A stretch of 64,000 bases of DNA, from positions 737,630 through 801,629 of the forward strand of contig NZ_CM001775.1 of the NCBI RefSeq assembly GCF_000332235.1. Reading direction: 5' to 3'. The stretch is from Geminocystis herdmanii PCC 6308. Its GTDB lineage: Bacteria > Cyanobacteriota > Cyanobacteriia > Cyanobacteriales > Cyanobacteriaceae. Every line of letters begins with the position of its first letter. Position 1 is the stretch's first letter. A model generated the notes under the pieces. The model saw only the letters and a program-made list of their open reading frames with translations, did not search any database and had not been told where the DNA came from. Positions 26,291-34,806 of the stretch are shown here, piece by piece. The position numbers and the translations under genes are program-made.

Positions 26291-26518
26291 ATGACTAATT
26301 TAGAATTAAAACAAGCAAAAAATCAGCTTAATGAGTTATTAGAAATAGTTATGAAAGGAGAAGAAATTATTATCACAGAAAATAATGAGCCAGTGATTAA
26401 ATTAAGTCCTTTAAAAATTGAAAAAAAACCTCCTCGTCAACCCGGTAGTGCAGAGGGAAAAATATGGATAGCTGATGATTTTGATGCACCCTTAACGGAT
26501 TTTAAAGAATATATATAA
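26291..26518 (+). CDS. Phd/YefM-type antitoxin
   Basis: A 75-residue antitoxin. The DNA-binding N-terminal part is LKQAKNQLNELLEIVMKGEE and the phrase IITENNEPVIKLSPL is typical of the Phd/YefM family. The C-terminal IWIADDFDAPLTDFKEYI binds the toxin. It precedes the PIN toxin gene by 13 bp, so this is a Phd/VapC pair. Confidence 0.88.
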   Translation: MTNLELKQAKNQLNELLEIVMKGEEIIITENNEPVIKLSPLKIEKKPPRQPGSAEGKIWIADDFDAPLTDFKEYI

Positions 26519-26531
26519 AACAGTTAAACTG

Positions 26532-26918
26532 ATGAAAATATTAATTGATACTCATATTTTTCTTTGGTATGTTACTAATAATCAAAAGCTAAATGAAAGC
26601 ACAAAACTGATTATTAATGATAGGGGAAATATTATTTATATCAGTCAAGCTAGTATTTGGGAGATAGCCATTAAAAATAGTGTAGGAAAATTAACTTTTA
26701 ATTCTTCATTTCGAGAATTTATTGAAGAACAAATTAGAGTTAATGATTTTAATATTTTAACATTTAATTTATCCAATTTTGAGCAAATAACAAAATTACC
26801 TTTTCATCATCGTAATCCTTTTGATAGGATAATTATTGCTCAATCAATTATTGAAAAAATACCAATTATTAGTTATGATGAAATGTTTAAATTTTATGAT
26901 ATTCAACTATTAGATTGA
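26532..26918 (+). CDS. VapC-type PIN-domain toxin
   Basis: A 128-residue PIN ribonuclease. Acidic metal-binding residues are D6 in ILIDTHIFLW, the glutamate in QASIWEIAIKNSVG, and the aspartates in NPFDRIIIAQ and ISYDEMFKFYD. It cuts RNA when freed from its antitoxin. It is followed within 20 bp by a short reading frame that looks like a gene fragment. Confidence 0.88.
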   Translation: MKILIDTHIFLWYVTNNQKLNESTKLIINDRGNIIYISQASIWEIAIKNSVGKLTFNSSFREFIEEQIRVNDFNILTFNLSNFEQITKLPFHHRNPFDRIIIAQSIIEKIPIISYDEMFKFYDIQLLD

Positions 26919-26936
26919 AAAAAAGAAGTTTAATTT

Positions 26937-27032
26937 ATGAAGAAAATCTATCACGCTCACTTATACGGTTTAAGAAAAAATAAATATAAAATTAGTAAAT
27001 CATTGTTAAAAATATATTGGAATAATGTTTAA
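26937..27032 (+). pseudogene. Fragment resembling the start of a type ISP DNA methyltransferase
   Basis: A 31-codon frame encodes MKKIYHAHLYGLRKNKY and then diverges. The KIYHAHLYG-R-KY pattern is one I associate with the N-terminus of large DNA methyltransferase or restriction proteins in cyanobacteria. Nothing of the remaining protein follows, so this may be all that is left. The assignment is from memory of the pattern, and a chance small ORF is possible. Confidence 0.3.
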
Positions 27033-27094
27033 ATCAATTATTAATATCATCTCCTGTCTTCTATCTCCTATCTCCTACCTTCATCAACAATTTT

Positions 27095-28012
27095 ATGGCT
27101 GACTCAGGTAAGTTTACTAAAAAATTTTTGCGGTATTTAATCTTAGGATTAACTTTCTTTTTTATTATCACTACATTTAAACAAAATTGGCAAGAAATAA
27201 AAGGTATTAAATTTACTTTTTTTACCTTGTTAATGTTTACTATTAGTCTAGTTTTAAACATTATCGCTCATACTTTTTCTGCTTGGGTATGGACTTGGAT
27301 TTTAAAGATTTTTCAAACAAAATTACAAGGTTTGAAAGCGATAAATATTTATTTAATTACTAATATTAGTAAATATTTACCCGGTAATGTTTGGCATTTT
27401 TTCGGCAGAGTCAAAGCAATTCAAGCAGAAGGTGATAGTTTGTCGATCGCAACAGTAAGTGTTATTATTGAACCATTATTAATGGCAGTGTCAGCATTAT
27501 TAATCACTCTTATTAGTGCTAGTTTTGGGATAATAACTTTAAGTTTTAGTCCGTTATTTTTACTAACTTATATCTTAATTATCGTTATTTTAATCGGTAT
27601 TCATCCCAAAATTCTTAATCCTTTATTGTGTAAATTAGCAAAAAGTAAAGGCAGTAATGAAACAGCAACGTTAACCAAATATCCTCTATTACCCTTATTA
27701 GGAGAAATAATTTTTTTACTGATAAGAGGCTTCGCTTTTTTATCTCTTTTAATCGCTTTTATGCCAGTAAAATTAACCTTAATTCCTCAAATATTAAGTA
27801 GCTTTAGTTTTGCTTGGTTATTAGGTTTAATTGTACCCGGTGCGCCCGGAGGTATTGGCATTTTTGAAGCGACAATTATTGCTAGTTTTGATTCTGCTAT
27901 TTTTCCCTCTCAAATTGTCTTAATCGTGATAGCATTATTTAGAATTAGTAGCATTTTAGCAGAGTTAATTACTGCTGGATTTGCTAGTTTTTCTTATAAA
28001 TATGAAAATTAA
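27095..28012 (+). CDS. Lysylphosphatidylglycerol synthase-like (UPF0104) membrane protein
   Basis: A 305-residue polytopic membrane protein with seven to eight hydrophobic segments. Family marks are ISKYLPGNVWHFFGRVKAIQ and GLIVPGAPGGIGIFEATIIA, the sequences shared with the membrane part of MprF. The cytosolic lysyl-transferase domain of MprF is absent. Function is unknown; a lipid flippase role is suggested by the family. Confidence 0.82.
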   Translation: MADSGKFTKKFLRYLILGLTFFFIITTFKQNWQEIKGIKFTFFTLLMFTISLVLNIIAHTFSAWVWTWILKIFQTKLQGLKAINIYLITNISKYLPGNVWHFFGRVKAIQAEGDSLSIATVSVIIEPLLMAVSALLITLISASFGIITLSFSPLFLLTYILIIVILIGIHPKILNPLLCKLAKSKGSNETATLTKYPLLPLLGEIIFLLIRGFAFLSLLIAFMPVKLTLIPQILSSFSFAWLLGLIVPGAPGGIGIFEATIIASFDSAIFPSQIVLIVIALFRISSILAELITAGFASFSYKYEN

Positions 28013-28047
28013 ATTATTATAATAATAACCCATTTAATGCTGATGTT

Positions 28048-28593
28048 ATGAATAATTCTCCCTTGATTTTTCCTATTTCACCTCTAATTAAAATAACTCT
28101 ACTTAACCTTTATTTTGCCCTAACAATTCCTCTCCCTTTTTTAGCAAAATTAAAATCGATTGATTTTCCTCTAGGGCTTCTAATTTTTCTCTTGATCTTA
28201 GGCTCGATCGTGCTTATGATGGTATTGAGTGAAAGAGTCACCGTCAGCGATGAAGGCATTAAAGTCGGTTATCCTCAATGGGTAAGTTGGTTATGGCGTA
28301 AGGGATGGAGTTTGTCGTGGCAGGAAATTGATACTCTCAAAATGCGTACTACGGGGCAGGGTGGCATGGTATATTATTTTGTTACCAAGAGTCGAGATAA
28401 AGCCTATTTATTACCTATGAGAGTAGCTGGTTTTAATCGTATGGTACAGGAAGTACAGCTAAAAACAAATATTGATACAACAGATATTCGCCCTTTAGCA
28501 CAACCTTGGATGTATATTTTTTTGTTGGTATTTACCTTTTTTCTTTGGTTAGTGGATATTTGGACAATTTCTGCAATTTTTACCAATATTTAG
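28048..28593 (+). CDS. Conserved membrane protein with PH-like middle
   Basis: A 181-residue protein with two N-terminal hydrophobic segments (about 12-30 and 38-60) and one near the C-terminus (151-172). The middle part, VTVSDEGIKVGYPQWVSWLW through SWQEIDTLKMRTTGQGGMVYY, resembles the bacterial PH-like domains that follow membrane helices. I do not recognise a named family. It is 35 bp downstream of the UPF0104 gene and may share its transcript. Confidence 0.6.
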   Translation: MNNSPLIFPISPLIKITLLNLYFALTIPLPFLAKLKSIDFPLGLLIFLLILGSIVLMMVLSERVTVSDEGIKVGYPQWVSWLWRKGWSLSWQEIDTLKMRTTGQGGMVYYFVTKSRDKAYLLPMRVAGFNRMVQEVQLKTNIDTTDIRPLAQPWMYIFLLVFTFFLWLVDIWTISAIFTNI

Positions 28594-28701
28594 TTTAGCT
28601 AATTAATTATAAAATAGCTGTTTTAATGATGGGTTTAGCCATTTAATACCTAACACCTTGACAGAATATTTTTTCTCACAATCCAAATATAATTGCTATA
28701 T

Positions 28702-29541
28702 ATGCTTGATATTTTATTATTTTTATTGATTATTATTTTTATTTTTACTTATTATTTAATCATTCCTTATCAAGTAAAAACAAGAAGAAAATCTCTAAAA
28801 AAAGCTATTTTTCCTATTGATTGGGCTAATTTTTTAGAACATAATATTTATTTATATCGCATTTTACCTTCTGATTTAAAGTTAGAATTACAGGATTATA
28901 TTAAGGTTTTTTTGGAGGAAAAACAATTTGTAGGTAAAAATGGTTTTATTATCACTGAGGAAGTAAAATTGTCGATCGCATCTCAAGCCTGTATATTATT
29001 GTTAGGAGATAAAGAGAATAAACGTAACTATTTTCCTTATTTAAAATATATTTATGTTTATCCCGACATAATTTTAGAAAACCAAAAATCTCCCGAAAAT
29101 CCGATTATTTTACTAGGGTTATCTTCCGTGGGAAATAAAAGTGGTCATGATGGGGTAATCTATTTATCATGGACAGAAGTAGCGAAACAATCTCAATTTC
29201 CTTCTAAGGGTGAAAATGTCATTTTACATGAGTTTGCTCATCAATTAGATCAAGCATTTGGTAACGCTACGGGAATGCCTCGTTTAAGAAATTTACAGGA
29301 AAGTTTGGCATGGAGGGAAATTTTTACACAGGAATATTATAACCATTGTCAAGGGGTAAAAAACCAGCAACCAACGGTAATTGATGCCTATGGGGCGCTT
29401 AATCCTGCGGAATTTTTTGCGGTGGTAACGGAGGGTTTTTTCCTTAAACCTCGACTTTTACAAACTTATCATCCTTTACTTTATGAGCAACTTAGTCGAT
29501 ACTATAATGTAAGCTCGATCGAATGGAGAAGAAAGGAATAG
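28702..29541 (+). CDS. Zinc-dependent peptidase, MtfA family
   Basis: A 279-residue protein starting at ATG 28702; the frame also has a TTG three codons upstream. One N-terminal membrane segment (about 3-20) anchors it. The zinc motif is HEFAH, with H176, in NVILHEFAHQLD, and a third ligand is likely in the region NPAEFFAVVTEGFF. MtfA in Escherichia coli is a peptidase linked to glucose uptake control. The anchored form is common in cyanobacteria. The gap after it carries TTAATTATTAATTG repeats. Confidence 0.85.
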   Translation: MLDILLFLLIIIFIFTYYLIIPYQVKTRRKSLKKAIFPIDWANFLEHNIYLYRILPSDLKLELQDYIKVFLEEKQFVGKNGFIITEEVKLSIASQACILLLGDKENKRNYFPYLKYIYVYPDIILENQKSPENPIILLGLSSVGNKSGHDGVIYLSWTEVAKQSQFPSKGENVILHEFAHQLDQAFGNATGMPRLRNLQESLAWREIFTQEYYNHCQGVKNQQPTVIDAYGALNPAEFFAVVTEGFFLKPRLLQTYHPLLYEQLSRYYNVSSIEWRRKE

Positions 29542-29651
29542 GTATCGGAAAGGGTGTTAGGGAAAATTATTTAATTGTTAATTATTAATTATTAATTATT
29601 AATTGTTAATTATTAATTGTTTTATGTTGTTCTTTTAAAGAAAAAATAGTT

Positions 29652-30467
29652 ATGATTAATAGACAATGGTGGGTGGAAAAATGGTTGGAATTATTAGATT
29701 CTTATCGTTATAAAAAAAGACTGGAAAGAGGACGTAATTATGCCAGAGAAGGTAATATTTTAAATATAGAATTTAAACAATCTCAGTTAATCGCAGATGT
29801 ACAAGGCACAGAAGAAAAGCCTTATCGAGTTACCTTATCTTTAGATGCTTTTTCCGATGAAGATTGGGGATATGTTATTAGCACTATGTCAGAAAAGGCG
29901 ATTTTGGCGGCACAATTATTAGTGGGGGAAATGCCCTCAGAAATTGAACAAGTTTTTATTAAAAATGGTTTAAGTTTATTTCCTTTTAATTTAACGGATG
30001 TGAAATCTCGTTGTACTTGTCCAGACAAAGCGAATCCTTGTAAACATATTGCTGCAATTTACTATCAATTGGGCGATCGATTTAGCGAAGACCCGTTTAT
30101 AATATTTCAATTAAGGGGTAGAAATAAAGAGCAAATTTTAGAGGCTTTGAGAGTTTCTCGTAGTCATCAATTATCAGGTAAACCTTTACAACCTGAAATA
30201 TTAGGTAAAATTAAATCTCCCCCTAAGCGTAAAGCTAATATTAACAAAACTTCTGCACCTTTGTCGATCGATAATTTTTGGCAATATGAAGAAGCCTTAG
30301 ATTCCTCTTTAGTGGTTATTGTACCATCAACGGAAAATAAAACCATCCTCGAAGTGTTAGGAGATATTCCGTTACCCTACAATGATTCTCAAGCAGTGAT
30401 GCAGTATCTAACTCAAGTATATCAAAATATACCCAAAGAACTTAGTACTGTCACGACGGCTACTTAG
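29652..30467 (+). CDS. SWIM zinc-finger protein
   Basis: A 271-residue soluble protein. The SWIM motif CxC-xn-CxH starts at C121: SRCTCPDKANPCKHIAAIYY. The N-terminal part (RQWWVEKWLELLDSYRYKKR) is typical of the cyanobacterial/actinobacterial family that precedes SWI2/SNF2-type helicases. No helicase gene follows here; the next gene is psbI on the opposite strand. A nucleic-acid or protein binding role is likely. Confidence 0.85.
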   Translation: MINRQWWVEKWLELLDSYRYKKRLERGRNYAREGNILNIEFKQSQLIADVQGTEEKPYRVTLSLDAFSDEDWGYVISTMSEKAILAAQLLVGEMPSEIEQVFIKNGLSLFPFNLTDVKSRCTCPDKANPCKHIAAIYYQLGDRFSEDPFIIFQLRGRNKEQILEALRVSRSHQLSGKPLQPEILGKIKSPPKRKANINKTSAPLSIDNFWQYEEALDSSLVVIVPSTENKTILEVLGDIPLPYNDSQAVMQYLTQVYQNIPKELSTVTTAT

Positions 30468-30486
30468 GGTTTTTAAAATAAATTAT

Positions 30487-30514
30487 GTTGAAATGGTGGG
30501 CGGTACATCGCCCT
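30487..30514. repeat. Short hairpin repeat between convergent genes
   Basis: GGTGGGCG and CGCCCTACC pair imperfectly around GTACAT. It lies between the ends of the SWIM gene and psbI, where a two-way terminator would be useful, but there is no T-run. A similar hairpin is at 54906-54922 (GGTGGGCA/TGCCCACC). Confidence 0.4.
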
Positions 30515-30565
30515 ACCTTCAGATCAAATTGTATAATTTATTTTATGATCAAAATTGATGTAATA

Positions 30566-30682
30566 TTATTCTAAGTCTTTACTACCGGGGTTACGAGCTG
30601 GATCTCCAGAAAGGAAACCAAAGATAAATAATAACAAGAAAAAGGCTACAACAACATTTACAACAATTTTAAGAGTTAACAT
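30566..30682 (-). CDS. psbI: Photosystem II reaction centre protein I
   Basis: A 38-residue protein read directly from the sequence. It begins [17 protein letters not shown], continues as one membrane helix, and ends [18 protein letters not shown], the conserved PsbI C-terminus. The length is exactly that of PsbI from other cyanobacteria. PsbI is a single-helix subunit beside D1 and CP43 in the thylakoid membrane and helps early PSII assembly and dimer stability. It stands alone, upstream of nothing on its strand; the 93-bp duplicated sequence lies about 90 bp upstream of its start. Confidence 0.95.
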   Translation of the reverse strand: MLTLKIVVNVVVAFFLLLFIFGFLSGDPARNPGSKDLE

Positions 30683-30770
30683 TTTTTTATATACTCCGAA
30701 TGATTTAATACTTGCTATATTCTACCTCAAAGAGGATGATAAATTAGGAATTATACAGGAATAATTTATG

Positions 30771-30863
30771 GAGCTTTTAACTGTTAACTAATAGTTTATT
30801 ATAGTTGTTTATACCTACTCACGGGATAAAGGTTGACATTTTTTTTAAAATATGTTAGCTTTT
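30771..30863. repeat. 93-bp perfect duplication, copy 1
   Basis: Positions 30771-30863 and 45285-45377 are identical over 93 bp, from GAGCTTTTAACTG to TTAGCTTTT, including an eight-T run. Copy 1 lies in the 311-bp gap upstream of psbI, which has no other gene. It contains TTGACATTTTTTTTAAAATA, which could be mistaken for or act as a promoter -35 region. Confidence 0.95.
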
Positions 30864-30993
30864 TCCGATACCTGACACCTGACACCTTTACAGCACCAAA
30901 AATTTTATGGTTCACTCAGATTCATTCCAAGCCATAGATTCTAGTCATTTAATAATAGGTTAAGTAATATTTTATCTCCAAACTTGCTTTCTT

Positions 30994-31647
30994 TCAAAAT
31001 TTATTATTATGTTGAAATAAAGTAATAAATTCTGTTAATTGTTCTGGTAGATGAATGATAAAATCTGGTTCATATTTAGCTAAAACTGAAGCGGAATTAA
31101 AGCCCCAAGTAACCGCAATAACCTTTATTTGACTTTTTTTTGCTGCTTCAATATCTCTAGTTTCATCTCCGACATAAATTACTTTCTCTCTACATAAATT
31201 ATGTTTTTTGATAATTTTTTTCAGAATTTTATGTTTACCAAATAAGGTGGAAGCTGAATAAACAAAATCAAAATATTCATCTAAATTATTATTATTTAAA
31301 AAATCAACCACATTTTCTTTTAAATTCGATGTCAAAATACCTAATCTATATCCTTGTTTTTTAAGACTACTTAAAGCCTCTTGAATGCCATCAAAAGGTT
31401 CAAGACTAGCAATTTTTTGATTTAATTCTTTTTTAACTCTCCTCAATAAAAATGGTATTTTATAAGGGGGAATAGGGGATTCATAAAAAATATCTCTCGA
31501 ACTTAAATGACTTAATCGAAGCATCTCATCTTCTGTAACTCGATCGAACCCAAATTCTAAGGCTAAATTATTGGCAATTTCTACCAACGTTTTGCGACTA
31601 TCGGCTAAAGTACCATCAAAATCAAATATCAATACTGTTTCTGTCAT
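30994..31647 (-). CDS. HAD-superfamily phosphatase, phosphoglycolate phosphatase-like
   Basis: A 217-residue HAD hydrolase. The nucleophile motif is FDFDGTLADS at residues 8-17, motif II is ILTSNLKENV, and the last motif is VIYVGDETRDIEAAKKSQI. The helical cap between motifs I and II fits subfamily IA such as Gph. Phosphoglycolate is a plausible substrate in an oxygenic phototroph, but the sequence does not prove it. It is 31 bp downstream of queG on the same strand, so they probably form an operon. Confidence 0.85.
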   Translation of the reverse strand: MTETVLIFDFDGTLADSRKTLVEIANNLALEFGFDRVTEDEMLRLSHLSSRDIFYESPIPPYKIPFLLRRVKKELNQKIASLEPFDGIQEALSSLKKQGYRLGILTSNLKENVVDFLNNNNLDEYFDFVYSASTLFGKHKILKKIIKKHNLCREKVIYVGDETRDIEAAKKSQIKVIAVTWGFNSASVLAKYEPDFIIHLPEQLTEFITLFQHNNKF

Positions 31648-31678
31648 GCAATCTCTTATAAGGATAAAACCTTATACT

Positions 31679-32623
31679 TTACTTATCCATTAGGGTTTGT
31701 GCATTGCGTCGCCACATTTCAGGTTTAATACGGCGTAAAGCAGAACCTTGAAAACGCTTATTCCATTCTACTTCATCTATCTGCGCTAAATCCATTAATT
31801 TAGGATTAAGATTATCAGGATAGGGAAAAAAATCTGTAATATCTGTTACTTTTGCAAATCTTTGATTCCAAGGGCAAACATCCTGACAAATATCACACCC
31901 TGCCACCCAACCATTTAAGTTTGAGGCGATTTCTGGGGGTAACTCTGGTTGACGATTTTCGATCGTATGATAGGCGATACAAAGATTAGCATTCACCACA
32001 AAAGGCTCAGTAATCGCCTGAGTAGGACAAGCATCTAAACACCTTGTACAAGTACCACAATGATTAGTATGAGTTCGATCGGGCTTAAGTTCAAGGTTAG
32101 TGAGGATTTCTCCTAAAAAAACCCAACTACCATAATCTGTAGTAATCACATTACCATTTTTAGCCACCCAGCCAACTCCCGCCTGTTGCGCCCAAAATTT
32201 ATCTTGAATGGGAGCCGTATCAACACAATATTTGACTTGTATATCATCCTGTTGAGTGGTTAACCAAGAAGCAAGAATTTTGAGTTTTTTTGTTATCACT
32301 TTATGATAATCTCTTCCCCAACCATAACGAGAAATTTTGCCAACATCTGGAGAATCGCTGTGCTGATGAGGAGTGTAATAATTTAACCCGACAGAGACGA
32401 TCGATTTTACTTCGGGAAAATATTGCAGAATATCCTGTCGTTTTGAGTTACTCATCCAAGCCATATCAGCTTGATAACCTTTATCTAACCATCTTTGAAG
32501 CCTTTGTTTATTTTCCGCTTGTTTGTCGCTATCAAGATTAACATTAGCAATTCCCACTTTATGAAAACCAATATCTAAGGCTTTTTGTTTAATATCTTTA
32601 CTGATCATAGTAATATTATTCAT
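31679..32623 (-). CDS. queG: Epoxyqueuosine reductase QueG
   Basis: A 314-residue cobalamin-dependent enzyme that reduces epoxyqueuosine to queuosine in tRNA. Two 4Fe-4S motifs are present: CGTCTRCLDACPTQAI and CDICQDVCPWN, the usual pair in the C-terminal half. The N-terminal part has VGLNYYTPHQHSD. Length is that of the short form without the C-terminal HEAT domain. The catalytic aspartate should lie in KYCVDTAPI. Confidence 0.93.
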   Translation of the reverse strand: MNNITMISKDIKQKALDIGFHKVGIANVNLDSDKQAENKQRLQRWLDKGYQADMAWMSNSKRQDILQYFPEVKSIVSVGLNYYTPHQHSDSPDVGKISRYGWGRDYHKVITKKLKILASWLTTQQDDIQVKYCVDTAPIQDKFWAQQAGVGWVAKNGNVITTDYGSWVFLGEILTNLELKPDRTHTNHCGTCTRCLDACPTQAITEPFVVNANLCIAYHTIENRQPELPPEIASNLNGWVAGCDICQDVCPWNQRFAKVTDITDFFPYPDNLNPKLMDLAQIDEVEWNKRFQGSALRRIKPEMWRRNAQTLMDK

Positions 32624-32672
32624 TGGTAAAAATTAGGAATGAAGAATGAACCGATCAACCAGACTTGAGGTG

Positions 32673-32694
32673 GAGACGTAAAATTCTACGTCTC
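32673..32694. repeat. Perfect 8-bp hairpin GAGACGTA/TACGTCTC
   Basis: GAGACGTA and TACGTCTC flank AAATTC. It lies between divergent genes queG and the Hpt gene, so it is not a terminator. The half-site ACGTCTCTA recurs near 46667. This is a small interspersed palindrome of a type seen in cyanobacteria. The rest of the gap 32624-32904 has no gene. Confidence 0.55.
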
Positions 32695-32904
32695 TATAAT
32701 AGTTTTGGCTATTAAAAATTTAATTTCTGGAGAAGTTTAGAGATTTTTGACACTATATAAAAAACCGTCAAAAAAATTATTGCAAAGCGGTTAATAATAT
32801 AATACTAAAAAGCTCATAAATCTTATTCCGAACTGAGGTAGTATCAGTTATTATTATAATCAAAGATTCAAGCATTTAGTTTTTAGTTTGTGGGAGTAAA
32901 GGCT

Positions 32905-33825
32905 ATGGATAACGGAAATAACGAGAGAATTGTCGGCTATTTTATCGAAGAAGCAAAAGAACATTTAGAAACCATCGAAAAAGGGATTTTAGATTTATCT
33001 TCTGCGGTGAACGATGAAGAAAGTATAAATGAACTATTTAGGGCGGCTCATTCCATTAAAGGGGGAGCTGCAATGTTGAATTTTAATAGTATTTCCAAAA
33101 CGGCTCACCGTCTGGAAGATGCTTTTAAAATCCTTAGAGATGATCCCATTCAGACAGATCAAACCCTAGAAAGCCTTTTTCTCAAAGCCTACGATATTCT
33201 ACAGGATTTATTAGAACGTTTACAAGGACCTTTAGGGTTATCTGATGACGAAGGTGAGCAAATTATGGAAACCGCCGAGCCTCATTTTGTGGAATTATTA
33301 AATTATATTCAACAATTAGCAGATGGAGAAATACCAGTACCTTCCGTTACTTCTGCTTCTGTTCGTGCTTCTAGTCCTTCCCTGACAGCGATTCCTAGTG
33401 ATGAAGTTGTCTCCCAAGTCAGGCAGGTATTGCAACAAATGCTAGTTATTTTTAAACAAGATGCAACCCCTAGTAATCGACAACAATTACAAACTATTTG
33501 CGATAAACTAGGTCAAATTGCACCCACAGAAAATGGTTGGCAAAACTTGATCAAATGTGCAAAACAGGCGATCGCTAATCCGAAACATTCCTATCGTTTA
33601 TTAGCTCCTGTCGTCATTAAAGAAGTGAAATTAGCAGGGGATTGTTTAGAAGTGGGTAAAGGCTCAGAAATTGCTCCTTCTCAGGGATTAGAACAATTAG
33701 CTTACTCTAAATTACCACAAGTTTTAATCAGTGTTGATCCTAGTATTGCGGCTGAAACCATTTCTAAAATTTTCAATCGAGAACAAATTTCTAAGTTGGT
33801 GAATTTACTCCAAGCTACTCATTAA
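32905..33825 (+). CDS. Hpt-domain phosphotransfer protein
   Basis: A 306-residue protein. The ATG at 32905 is preferred over the GTG at 32890, which instead forms part of the ribosome-binding site GGGAG. The N-terminal Hpt domain (about 1-125) has the phosphoacceptor H49 in AAHSIKGGAAM. The rest has no kinase or receiver domain; it includes a Ser-rich linker and a helical part to the C-terminus. It should pass phosphate between a histidine kinase and a response regulator. No partner is adjacent; a CheA-like kinase is encoded at 39638. Confidence 0.82.
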   Translation: MDNGNNERIVGYFIEEAKEHLETIEKGILDLSSAVNDEESINELFRAAHSIKGGAAMLNFNSISKTAHRLEDAFKILRDDPIQTDQTLESLFLKAYDILQDLLERLQGPLGLSDDEGEQIMETAEPHFVELLNYIQQLADGEIPVPSVTSASVRASSPSLTAIPSDEVVSQVRQVLQQMLVIFKQDATPSNRQQLQTICDKLGQIAPTENGWQNLIKCAKQAIANPKHSYRLLAPVVIKEVKLAGDCLEVGKGSEIAPSQGLEQLAYSKLPQVLISVDPSIAAETISKIFNREQISKLVNLLQATH

Positions 33826-33893
33826 ACAAGGAGACAGGTGGACGGGTGGATAGGGTGAACGAAATTTTGGTTGGGAATGCCTAAATTTTCGCT

Positions 33894-33975
33894 GGTTGGG
33901 GTATTGGGGATTGGAGGATTGGGGTATTGGGGATTGGAGGATTGGAGGATTGGGGGATTGGGGGATTGAGGATAT
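33894..33975. repeat. GGATTGG octamer/heptamer tandem array
   Basis: Units of GGGGATTGG, GAGGATTGG and GGGTATTGG follow one another. Nearby phrases GGTGGAC(G/A)GG and GGTGGATAGG at 33837 and 34050 are copies of the octamer seen in the array at 42507. The stretch 33826-34112 holds only such repeats. Confidence 0.8.
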
Positions 33976-34112
33976 TTTCCCCTAACACCCTAACACCCTA
34001 ACATTCGAGACATTATCTGACTTGCCAACTATTTTTTCGCTCACTCAGGTGGATAGGTGGACAGGAAGTTGGGGATAATTTGTTTATTGTTAATTGTTCA
34101 TTATTAATTCTT

Positions 34113-34388
34113 ATGTTGCCTTTTTTAACTAATTTGCTCGATCGAGCTAGTCCTTATTTACAACCTATCTATTTTGTCATAGCATGGGTTTTTTTTGGTA
34201 TTTTAATCTCCACCTTAATTGTTAGTTTAAGAGATATTAAAAAACGAGGGGAAATTATGCACCAAATTCCTTGTAGTCGATGTCAATATTTTACTAATAA
34301 TTATCGTCTTAAATGTACCTTACAACCTTTGATTGCTAATACTGAATTAGCCATCGATTGTGCAGATTTTACCCTCAAAAAAAGTTAA
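34113..34388 (+). CDS. Small membrane protein with a cysteine cluster
   Basis: A 91-residue protein starting at ATG 34113; the frame is open further upstream. One long membrane segment (about 20-38) is followed by a basic stretch and a cytosolic or periplasmic tail with four cysteines: IPCSRCQYF, RLKCTLQP and AIDCADF. The pattern suggests metal or disulfide binding. It fits a conserved cyanobacterial hypothetical family, but the function is not known. The ATG of the next gene is 31 bp downstream. Confidence 0.65.
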   Translation: MLPFLTNLLDRASPYLQPIYFVIAWVFFGILISTLIVSLRDIKKRGEIMHQIPCSRCQYFTNNYRLKCTLQPLIANTELAIDCADFTLKKS

Positions 34389-34419
34389 AATAAATATTAT
34401 CATCACCATAAATTTTATT

Positions 34420-34785
34420 ATGAATAAATATCTGCTTTTAACTACTCTTTCGATCGTGCCGATCGTAACATTTATTGAGCGTTCTCATAGTTCTTCTCCT
34501 TGTTATTTAATTGACGCTAACGGAAATCAAGTTAATCTTGGTTTTGTCTGCGATGTCATTAAGCCCACAACTCCCAATACGGTTACAACTCCTCCACCTC
34601 CTACCGCAACCAATAATCCTCCCGTGTCACCCACTGGCGAAAATACGGCTTCTCCCACAAATCCAGTAACAAATGTCGGTAATGTCATCACAACCCCCCA
34701 AGAAGAAACATCTCCATCACGTTCTACACGGCGTATTCTTCGGATACTTGATAATCGGAGTAATTCAAGTCCTACTAACCCATAG
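34420..34785 (+). CDS. Secreted Thr/Pro-rich low-complexity protein
   Basis: A 121-residue protein starting at ATG 34420; an ATG 20 codons upstream (34360) overlaps the previous gene and is less likely. The start has a short signal peptide (to about residue 20), then SSPCYLIDANGNQVNLGFVC, and a Pro/Thr-rich tail ending NSSPTNP. The N-terminal part with two cysteines looks folded and the rest disordered. No family recognised. Confidence 0.55.
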   Translation: MNKYLLLTTLSIVPIVTFIERSHSSSPCYLIDANGNQVNLGFVCDVIKPTTPNTVTTPPPPTATNNPPVSPTGENTASPTNPVTNVGNVITTPQEETSPSRSTRRILRILDNRSNSSPTNP

Positions 34786-34806
34786 TCATTAAAATAGTTA
34801 TTAATT

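Noticed and set aside
32673-32694. Terminator for queG or the Hpt gene
   Set aside because: The hairpin lies upstream of both genes, which are divergent, and has no T-run.
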